Shown here: positions 5,318 through 10,711 of the stretch, one piece after another
Layout: each line of letters starts with the position of its first letter
How positions within the stretch are numbered: position 1 is the first letter of the stretch
Origin: Gallionella sp.
GTDB lineage: Bacteria > Pseudomonadota > Gammaproteobacteria > Burkholderiales > Gallionellaceae
Direction of reading: 5' to 3'
DNA length: 10,711 nt
Assembly (NCBI GenBank): GCA_004298605.1
Contig: SCPW01000004.1
Location: 1 to 10,711 of the forward strand
Program-made: the position numbers and the translations under genes
Notes under the pieces: generated by a model
Told to the model about the DNA's origin: nothing
What the model saw: the letters and a program-made list of their open reading frames with translations, nothing else
Databases searched by the model: none

Positions 5318-6675
5318 GCACAGCCATATCCTGCGCACGCTTCAATGCCTACGTGGGGCTGACCCGCAGCCCGGCAACAGAGTTATTTTCTAATGAACTC
5401 GAATGGTTTGCTGGTCAAGGTGAGCGACTCCTTGGAGTCGTGATGCTGGACATCATAGACTACGATTTCGCATATGTTGTCCTTGCTAGGGATGAACACC
5501 AAAAATTTCGGGCCGTCGCATTCGATGCAAGCTACCCATCACAGGATGAGGCTCGTACCCGCCTGTTTCAGGAAATGGATAGATTGGCTCTTCTCGACGA
5601 TAGCGAATTCCATCAAGGGGATGGATTGGCTGGCATAGACTTGTTCTCGCCTATCACCCATCCTAACAAACAAAATTTAGCTTTCAAGTTAATCCATGAG
5701 GATGAGGGGCACTCATCTGCTCGATCCATCATTCAGGAAATGATGCATCACTACCGAGACGTGGATGGAAACTTTGTTGAGCAATTTCAAAGCACCGCCT
5801 TCGACGCCAGACTGTGGGAATTGTATCTATTCGCATATCTAAACGAGGAAGGTTTATGGATTGACCGTGAGCACCATGCACCTGATTTTATGGTGACCAA
5901 GTATGGTGAAACAGTATGTGTTGAGGCTGTAACTGTGAATCCATCACAATCGCCGATGCCCGGCATTGACCAAGCCAAGCTGAAATCCCCATCACCGGAA
6001 TATGTAGCAGAGCTTCTTGCTGGCTACATGCCTATCAAGTTTGGCAGTCCACTTTTCTCCAAACTGAGCAAGCGATATTGGGAGCTTGAGCACGTACAAG
6101 GCAAGCCATTGGTATTCGCAATCGCGGACTTTCACGAGACGGGTTCTATGATGTGGAGTTCTTCGGCTCTTTTTCAATATCTGTACGGGGTTCGGCATGA
6201 CTTTCATGTTGATGAAGATGGCCAACTAGTTATCTCGTCGCTGAAAGTAGAAAGCCATCGCTTGGGTGAGAAGGAAATCCCTTCCGGCTTCTTCTTCCAA
6301 AAGGATGCTGAATACGTCAGCGCAGTCATGTTCTCCGCAAGCGGAACAATTTCCAAGTTTAACCGCATGGGCAAACAAGCAGGATTCGGCTCCGATAGGG
6401 TACGAATGATCCGGTCAGGCACCTGCCATGACCATGATCCGAATGCGGCGCTGCCAAAACCTTTTACTATTGAGGTGACGCCAGATGCTGTCACTGAGTC
6501 ATGGGGAGAGGGACTCTCTATGTTTCATAACCCTAGAGCATTGCATCCTGTGCCCGAGGAATTATTCCCCTCTATCGCGCATCATCATTTTGTTGATGGC
6601 CAGATACTTAGCCGGTTGCCAGAATTTCACCCTTACTCATCAATGACCGTGATCTTAATTCCAAGGGATGAGTAG
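5314..6675 (+). CDS. Uncharacterised protein with PD-(D/E)XK nuclease-like motif
   Basis: I do not recognise a named family for this 453-residue protein. Residues 163-208 read like the core of a PD-(D/E)XK nuclease: a helix FDARLWELYLFAYLNEEG with E169, a strand, then P190-D191 in HAPDFMVTKYG and a strand VCVEAVTVN with E204. The lysine expected two residues after the last acidic position is replaced (EAV), so catalysis may be altered or the residue may come from elsewhere. No signal peptide or membrane segment is visible, so it should be cytoplasmic. It overlaps the integrase by four bases and is translationally coupled to it, which makes it cargo delivered with the integrase. Together with the restriction-modification genes on the same element, a role in defence or in stabilising the element is plausible but is inference. 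Composition is less GC-rich than the host gene at 7006. Confidence 0.8.
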   Translation: MSTAISCARFNAYVGLTRSPATELFSNELEWFAGQGERLLGVVMLDIIDYDFAYVVLARDEHQKFRAVAFDASYPSQDEARTRLFQEMDRLALLDDSEFHQGDGLAGIDLFSPITHPNKQNLAFKLIHEDEGHSSARSIIQEMMHHYRDVDGNFVEQFQSTAFDARLWELYLFAYLNEEGLWIDREHHAPDFMVTKYGETVCVEAVTVNPSQSPMPGIDQAKLKSPSPEYVAELLAGYMPIKFGSPLFSKLSKRYWELEHVQGKPLVFAIADFHETGSMMWSSSALFQYLYGVRHDFHVDEDGQLVISSLKVESHRLGEKEIPSGFFFQKDAEYVSAVMFSASGTISKFNRMGKQAGFGSDRVRMIRSGTCHDHDPNAALPKPFTIEVTPDAVTESWGEGLSMFHNPRALHPVPEELFPSIAHHHFVDGQILSRLPEFHPYSSMTVILIPRDE

Positions 6676-6699
6676 GTTGCAGGCGCGTTTGTTGGCATC

Positions 6700-6718
6700 A
6701 TTACACAGGAATTACACA
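6700..6718. repeat. Tandem ATTACACA repeat next to the tRNA
   Basis: ATTACACA occurs at 6700-6707 and again at 6711-6718, an 11-bp offset or about one helical turn. The pair lies about 50 bp inside the element from the tRNA 3' end. The position and spacing suit arm-type binding sites of the integrase, but no experimental or comparative support is visible here. Confidence 0.5.
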
Positions 6719-6733
6719 AAGCCCAGAAACAGA

Positions 6734-6759
6734 AAAGCCTTGCATCACTGCAAGGCTTT
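6734..6759 (-). terminator. Rho-independent terminator after tRNA-Asn
   Basis: A perfect 10-bp stem pairs 6734-6743 with 6750-6759 around a 6-base loop. Read on the minus strand, the stem ends in TTT and continues TTCTGTTTC, a usable U-rich tail nine bases downstream of the tRNA 3' end. In the other direction it may also stop transcription from the 5314-6675 gene. Confidence 0.8.
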
Positions 6760-6767
6760 GTATTATC

Positions 6768-6843
6768 TGGCTCCCCGACCTGGACTCGAACCAGGGACCT
6801 GCGGATTAACAGTCCGTCGCTCTACCGACTGAGCTATCAGGGA
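6768..6843 (-). tRNA. tRNA-Asn (GTT)
   Basis: The minus strand reads a complete 76-base tRNA. The acceptor stem TCCCTGA pairs with TCGGGGA with one G-U pair, followed by discriminator G and an encoded CCA (6768-6770). The D arm contains AGCTCAGTCGGTAGAGC. The anticodon loop CTGTTAA holds GTT, for asparagine. The T arm contains GGTTCGAGTCC. Its 3' end faces the integrase side of the window, the usual geometry when an element uses a tRNA gene as attachment site and rebuilds its 3' end. The gene is intact. Confidence 0.97.
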
Positions 6844-6857
6844 ATGAAGAGGTGCGC

Positions 6858-6886
6858 ATGATAGTGACATTGCCTTGCTTGGTCAA
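6858..6886 (-). promoter_or_regulatory. Strong sigma70 promoter of tRNA-Asn
   Basis: On the minus strand TTGACC (6881-6886) and TATCAT (6858-6863) are separated by exactly 17 bases. Transcription would start near 6851, a few bases before the mature tRNA 5' end at 6843. This promoter is on the host side of the junction. Confidence 0.8.
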
Positions 6887-7005
6887 CCTTAAATTTAGCC
6901 CAAACCCGGCTTTCCGTTACAATGGCTGAAGCGGCTTGACCGTCTCGCTGAAGATGGCGATTTATCTGGCTTCGCTGGGCGTTTGCATATCGGTTAGAAT
7001 GCGGC

Positions 7006-10000
7006 ATGAATGATAAAACCATTTTTGTCAGAACCAGTAAAGGCGAGAATGAGATTCGCAGCAGGACTGCGCTTCTTCCCGGCGATATCAAACGCGCCCT
7101 GTTGATGGTGGATGGAATTGCCACGTTTGGCGAGATCAGCAAACGCGCCGCACCCAGCCTGCGCGATGCCCTCGGCGAGATGTTCAAAGAACTGGAAAGG
7201 GGCGGCTTCATTCAGGATAAAGCCAGGATCGGCAACATCCCCGGAATGGCCGTTCCGTCCAGGATGATTGCTCCGACTAGAAAGTCGCCGGATACAAGCG
7301 CCAACGAACTGGATTTTACGGCTGCGTTCCGTGTGCCTTCCCCGGAGGCTCTGGCAGCCGAAGCGGCCAAGATGGAGGCCGGGAAGTTGAAAGCGGAAGC
7401 TGAAGCCCGTGCGCGCGCCGAGTCGGAAGCAAAAGCCAGGCATGAGCTCGAAGCCGTCCGGTTAAAGGCGCAACAGGAAGCGGAAACCGCGCGGGCGAAA
7501 GCGGAACAGGAGCGGTTAAAGGCGCAGCAGGAAGCCGCGCAAGCGCGCGCCGAACTGGAGGCGGCAAGAGCGGCAGCCGAGGCAGAGGCCCGTGCGCGCG
7601 CGGAGGCGGAAGCCAAAGCCAGGCAGGAGCTCGAAGCCGTCCGGTTAAAGGCGCAACAGGAGGCGGAAGCCGCCCGCCTCAAAGCCGAACAGGAGGCCGC
7701 CCAGGCGCGCGAGCAGGCAGAACTCATCAGGCAGCAGGCGGCAACCGAAGCACGGGCACGCGAGGAAGCCGAACACCGCGCCCGCGAAAAAGCGGAAGCC
7801 GCGCGCGTAAAGGCGGAACAGGAAGCGGCCAGAATCCGTGAAGAGGCGGAATGGCATGCCGAAGAAGAGGCGGGCGCGGCAGCCTTGAAGGAGCAGCAGG
7901 AAATCGAAGCAACGCTGCTGCAATCGGCGCTGGATTCGGCTCAGGCCATCGCGGCGGACGAGGCGTCCAAGCCGAAGCCGGTGGGTGGAGCGGCAGCGCG
8001 TTCCACCAGCGCGACGGTGTTGTTCATCGACGTGGTCGGCTACACCAGGCAGCCCGTCAATATACAGATCAGGCTCAAAAAACAATTCAATCAGTTGCTT
8101 TCCGATTGCCTGAAAGTTCAGGGGGATGGGGAGAGCATCATTCTGGACACCGGGGATGGCGCGGCGATAGGGTTTTTGCAACACCCCGAAGACGCGCTGG
8201 AAGTGGCGATGCAGTTCCGCAGGACGGTGATGGCCAACCAGCACCAGGATTACCGCGATCTCAAAGTGCGCATCGGAATTCATCTCGGCCCTATCAATGT
8301 CGCCAAAGACATGAATGGCCGGAGCAATATGGTGGGTGACGGCATCAACGACGCGCAGCGCGTAATGGGCTTTGCCGGTATCGACCAGATATATATTTCC
8401 CGCTCGTATTACGATTTCGTTTCGCGCCTGAGCGATGAATACGCCAGCTTGTTCAAATATCGCGGCTCGCAAAAAGATAAACACGGGCGCGAGCACCAGG
8501 TCTATGAATTGGTGGATGCCGTGATGCCCGTTGCGGGAGCCGTGATGCCGCAAACCGGCGAATCTGCCCCGGCGATAAAACTGGAGCCATTCAGCTTTGC
8601 GATACCCGATGCGGCGGATTTTCTTGCGCCTGCGGCGAAACACGAAAAACCGGGGGCACGGCAGAATGCTGCCGCGCAACTGTTGAACGATACAAGGCAG
8701 CTTAACCTGCCCGAAGAGGCGAAGAAAACGCTTGCCGCAGAACAAGCCGCGAACAGCCCGCCGCCATCGCCCGCACCACCGGTTCCGGAAAATATGCCCG
8801 AAGCGCCGCCGCCGGAAACAACGGTCAAGCCCGCCGCAAAAACGTATATGCCTTCCGCGGAAGAGGTGGTGAAGCTTGCGGAAGCGCAGGCCAAAATTTG
8901 GGCCGAGGCCGAGCAGCGCGCCAGGGAAAGCGCCAAGGCCAATGCCGGGCGCGCCGCGCAGCCGCATGTTGTGATGAAGGATGCGCCGGTTGCGCGGGCT
9001 CGCCGCAAGCCGGTGCCTTGGGGCAAGGTCGGCGCGGGGTTGTCCGTGGCGCTGCTGATCGCGCTGTTTGCCGTTCCGTTTATATTGCCCACGCGGGGCT
9101 ATGCGGCCAGGATCGAACAACTGCTTGCCGCCAGGCTGCAACAGCCGGTGCATATCGGGCATTTGGCGGGCCGCTTGCTGCCCGCGCCGCGCTTGGAATT
9201 GAGCGATGTATCGATCGGCGAAACGAAGCAAATCCAAGCGCATCATGCGCGGGTGAATTTCCCGTTGACCGCATTGTTTGCTTCGGTCAAACCGGTCGAT
9301 AGCGTCGAGTTGGAAGGCGTGCAAATCAATGGTGCGGCGTTGCAGCACATCTCCGCATGGTTGCAGCAAATCGCCGCCGCCCCGGAGTACCCGGTTGCCC
9401 GCATCGAATTGAGCCAGGGCAAGCTGGAAGCGGACGGCATCCAACTGTCCGGTGTAGGTGGCGAGTTAAATTTCGATCCATCCGGAAAATTTACCCGGGC
9501 AAAATTACATGCCGAGGGAAACAAATTTGCGCTGGGCATCAACGCCGCGCCGGAAAATAAAATGCAGGTATCGGTCACGGTGCGCGGCAGCGCGTTGCCG
9601 CTGTTGCCGGGCTGGGTTTTCGATGAGTTGAACGCAAAGGGCGAACTGACCCGCGACGGCCTGGCGATTACCGACATGGACAGCCGTATCATGGGCGGCA
9701 TATTGCTCGGCGATGCCCGCATTGACTGGCGTTCCGGCTGGCGCGCCCAAGGGGCGCTGACGGCCAAAACCATCACCGTGCAGAATATGGGCACGGCGCT
9801 GAGCGGCGATATGGATGGCACGGCGCACTTTCAGATGCAATCGGCAAATTTATCCGGGCTTGTAAAAACTGCGGCCATGGATGGCGCTTTTGTCATCAGG
9901 AAGGGTGTTATCAACGGTATCGATATTGTTGAAACGGTCCGCCTGCGCAGCAAGGAAAGCGGCCCGGGCGGACGGACCCGTTTCGACGAGTTGAGCGGCA

Positions 10001-10206
10001 ATTTATCTGTCGTAAACGGCGCCTACGCCTTCCGGCAACTGAAAATGAATGCGGGCATGTTGGCTGCAACGGGTACGCTGGATATTTCCGGCAGGCAGTT
10101 GTCGGGGCGCATCTCCGCCGATTTGACGATGCGCGCGGGGGCGGGGCCAACCGTGTTGCAGGTTGGCGGAACCGCCGACAACCCCTCGCTGCGCGCCGCC
10201 CGCTAA
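7006..10206 (+). CDS. Class III nucleotide cyclase fused to a coiled coil and an AsmA-like periplasmic domain
   Basis: This 1066-residue protein has five parts. Residues 1-75 look like a winged helix (DIKRALLMVDGIATFGEI, then LKELERGGFI-like ending). Residues 115-315 are a long Ala/Glu/Arg/Lys coiled coil with internal duplication. Residues 334-505 are a class III adenylate/guanylate cyclase domain: metal-binding D342 in FIDVVGYT and D384 in TGDGAAIGF, RIGIHLGPI at 422-430, and N448 with R452 in GINDAQRV. The usual adenylate-specifying Lys and Asp positions appear to be L380 and N441, so the substrate cannot be called. A Pro-rich linker (585-610) and a second helical segment follow. One membrane helix (about 675-694) comes after a basic RARRK, which places the cyclase in the cytoplasm. 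Residues 697-1066 resemble AsmA, an inner-membrane-anchored periplasmic lipid-handling family. No clear ribosome binding site precedes the ATG. The gene is high in GC and belongs to the host. Confidence 0.88.
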   Translation: MNDKTIFVRTSKGENEIRSRTALLPGDIKRALLMVDGIATFGEISKRAAPSLRDALGEMFKELERGGFIQDKARIGNIPGMAVPSRMIAPTRKSPDTSANELDFTAAFRVPSPEALAAEAAKMEAGKLKAEAEARARAESEAKARHELEAVRLKAQQEAETARAKAEQERLKAQQEAAQARAELEAARAAAEAEARARAEAEAKARQELEAVRLKAQQEAEAARLKAEQEAAQAREQAELIRQQAATEARAREEAEHRAREKAEAARVKAEQEAARIREEAEWHAEEEAGAAALKEQQEIEATLLQSALDSAQAIAADEASKPKPVGGAAARSTSATVLFIDVVGYTRQPVNIQIRLKKQFNQLLSDCLKVQGDGESIILDTGDGAAIGFLQHPEDALEVAMQFRRTVMANQHQDYRDLKVRIGIHLGPINVAKDMNGRSNMVGDGINDAQRVMGFAGIDQIYISRSYYDFVSRLSDEYASLFKYRGSQKDKHGREHQVYELVDAVMPVAGAVMPQTGESAPAIKLEPFSFAIPDAADFLAPAAKHEKPGARQNAAAQLLNDTRQLNLPEEAKKTLAAEQAANSPPPSPAPPVPENMPEAPPPETTVKPAAKTYMPSAEEVVKLAEAQAKIWAEAEQRARESAKANAGRAAQPHVVMKDAPVARARRKPVPWGKVGAGLSVALLIALFAVPFILPTRGYAARIEQLLAARLQQPVHIGHLAGRLLPAPRLELSDVSIGETKQIQAHHARVNFPLTALFASVKPVDSVELEGVQINGAALQHISAWLQQIAAAPEYPVARIELSQGKLEADGIQLSGVGGELNFDPSGKFTRAKLHAEGNKFALGINAAPENKMQVSVTVRGSALPLLPGWVFDELNAKGELTRDGLAITDMDSRIMGGILLGDARIDWRSGWRAQGALTAKTITVQNMGTALSGDMDGTAHFQMQSANLSGLVKTAAMDGAFVIRKGVINGIDIVETVRLRSKESGPGGRTRFDELSGNLSVVNGAYAFRQLKMNAGMLAATGTLDISGRQLSGRISADLTMRAGAGPTVLQVGGTADNPSLRAAR
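7399..7675 (+). repeat. 183-bp internal tandem duplication in the coiled coil
   Basis: Two stretches offset by exactly 183 bp (61 codons) are nearly identical. A 35-base exact match occurs at 7444-7478 and 7627-7661. At protein level residues 130-169 and 191-230 differ at only a few positions. A shorter, related unit lies between them at about 7500-7550. The exact match at DNA level, including synonymous sites, points to a recent in-frame duplication and to possible length variation between strains. Confidence 0.85.
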
Positions 10207-10231
10207 TTTCCGTTTATTCTATTTTCCAATC

Positions 10232-10282
10232 GGGGCGCGATTTACCTCGAAAAGGTTCTTTACCCTGCGGGTATCACGCCCC
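10232..10282. terminator. Multi-stem palindrome between convergent genes, possible bidirectional terminator
   Basis: GGGGCGCGAT (10232-10241) pairs with ATCACGCCCC (10273-10282) with one mismatch. Inside it are two further short stems: ACCT/AGGT (10244-10247 with 10253-10256) and ACCC/GGGT (10262-10265 with 10269-10272, loop TGC). On the plus strand the structure is followed by TTGTCTT, a modest T-rich tail. It lies between the stop of the cyclase gene and the stop of the minus-strand gene, where a shared terminator would be expected. Confidence 0.4.
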
Positions 10283-10329
10283 TTGTCTTGCACTATTGAT
10301 AGAAAATGGAAAACGCAACCAGCCAGCCA

Positions 10330-10698
10330 TCACTTCAGCAGATGGCGGTATTCCCGGGCGAACCTCTGCATGGCTTCGGCCATTGCTTTTTCAAAGGGGA
10401 ATTCATCATCGCGTTTCGGTGAAAGGCTGTTGCGTTGCCCATACTGTTTGCCGCTGTTGCAGTCAATCGCTGTCAGGCGCAATTCCGGCCAGTAGGCGCT
10501 TTCGATATCCGAGGAAGCAAAAGGCTCCTGAACCGTTGCGGCGAACACGAGGCTCGAGCCCGTGCTCTCGCACAAACGCTTGCCGTCCCGGAGCATTTTT
10601 TCCAGGTCGCGCATTTCGCGCTCGCTGTTTGTGGCGATGCCGAACTCGGTGGAGCCCGAAGCCAATTCTTTCAAGATGATGCTGTAGAGCCTGGCCAT
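10330..10698 (-). CDS. Small hypothetical protein, start uncertain
   Basis: This reading frame encodes up to 122 residues that I do not recognise. It has mixed helix and strand character: SEREMRDLEKMLRDGKRL looks helical, SSLVFAATVQEPF and LRLTAIDCNSGKQYG look like strands, and the C-terminus FEKAMAEAMQRFAREYRHLLK is an amphipathic helix. There is no signal peptide, membrane segment or obvious catalytic motif. The ATG at 10696-10698 has no visible ribosome binding site, and the frame stays open to the right edge of the window. The true start may therefore lie outside, and this may be the C-terminal part of a longer protein. It converges on the cyclase gene. The absence of similar long open frames opposite it and its sensible amino-acid composition support its being real. 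Confidence 0.6.
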   Translation of the reverse strand: MARLYSIILKELASGSTEFGIATNSEREMRDLEKMLRDGKRLCESTGSSLVFAATVQEPFASSDIESAYWPELRLTAIDCNSGKQYGQRNSLSPKRDDEFPFEKAMAEAMQRFAREYRHLLK

Positions 10699-10711
10699 TT
10701 TTGTGCTGTAG

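Noticed and set aside
1..6700. Search by eye for a second copy of the tRNA-Asn 3' end as the other attachment site
   Set aside because: I saw none in the window. The other end of the element is probably to the left, since mod is cut by the edge.
6995..7000. TAGAAT just upstream of the cyclase gene as a -10 for a leaderless message
   Set aside because: There is no -35 match at 16-18 bases upstream. TTGACC at 6936-6941 is present but has no acceptable -10 at the right distance, so I assign no promoter to this gene.
7645..9444. A 599-codon open frame on the minus strand opposite the cyclase gene
   Set aside because: Its translation is dominated by Arg, His, Gly and Leu as expected for the antisense of a GC-rich gene, and it shows no domain. 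The plus strand has clear cyclase and AsmA-like motifs.
1..10711. CRISPR array, insertion sequence with terminal repeats, or rRNA
   Set aside because: There are no regularly spaced identical repeats with variable spacers, no transposase gene and no rRNA-like sequence. The only spaced repeats are the palindromes at 2633-2768, which are too few and lie in a coding end.

Overview
The window is the right-hand end of an integrated mobile element, followed by host chromosome. The junction lies at or near the 3' end of a tRNA-Asn gene (6768-6843, minus strand). GC-rich coding sequence to the right, the style of the proteins and the sigma70-type promoters suggest a betaproteobacterium. A Nitrosomonadales/Gallionellaceae-like host is my guess from general resemblance and is not proven by anything here.

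Left part (1-968): the 5' part of a type III restriction-modification methyltransferase (mod, minus strand, cut by the window edge) diverges from a small XRE-type regulator (726-968, plus strand). The space between them holds a perfect 8-bp inverted repeat. It covers both the -35 of a candidate mod promoter and the ribosome binding site of the regulator.

Middle, minus strand (988-3444): four genes read leftwards. They encode an AlpA/excisionase-like DNA-binding protein, a hypothetical winged-helix-like protein, a helix-turn-helix/zinc-ribbon protein and a tyrosine recombinase. The last two overlap by ATGA. The 3' end of the winged-helix-like gene and the sequence just beyond it carry an array of palindromes, three of them exactly 43 bp apart. 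Because 43 is not a multiple of three, the repeats fall in different reading frames and must be conserved as DNA, not as protein.

Middle, plus strand (3573-6675): a ribbon-helix-helix protein, a second and canonical tyrosine integrase, and a 453-residue protein with a PD-(D/E)XK-like motif form a rightward operon. The last two overlap by ATGA. This operon and the leftward one appear to start from divergent promoters that share a single palindromic TTGCAA as their -35 element, with a separate small palindrome inside each promoter.

Right part (6676-10711): tandem ATTACACA repeats, a terminator, tRNA-Asn with a strong promoter, then a 1066-residue host protein. This protein joins an N-terminal winged-helix-like segment, a long Ala/Glu/Arg coiled coil, a class III nucleotide cyclase domain, one membrane segment and an AsmA-like periplasmic domain. 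A convergent small hypothetical gene (10330-10698, minus) ends the window. A multi-stem palindrome lies between the two.

Reading of the whole: the element uses tRNA-Asn as its attachment site and carries two recombinases, several small DNA-binding regulators, a restriction-modification system and an uncharacterised nuclease-like cargo gene. That is a typical defence-island composition. The cyclase-AsmA protein is outside the element and is the most unusual single gene.
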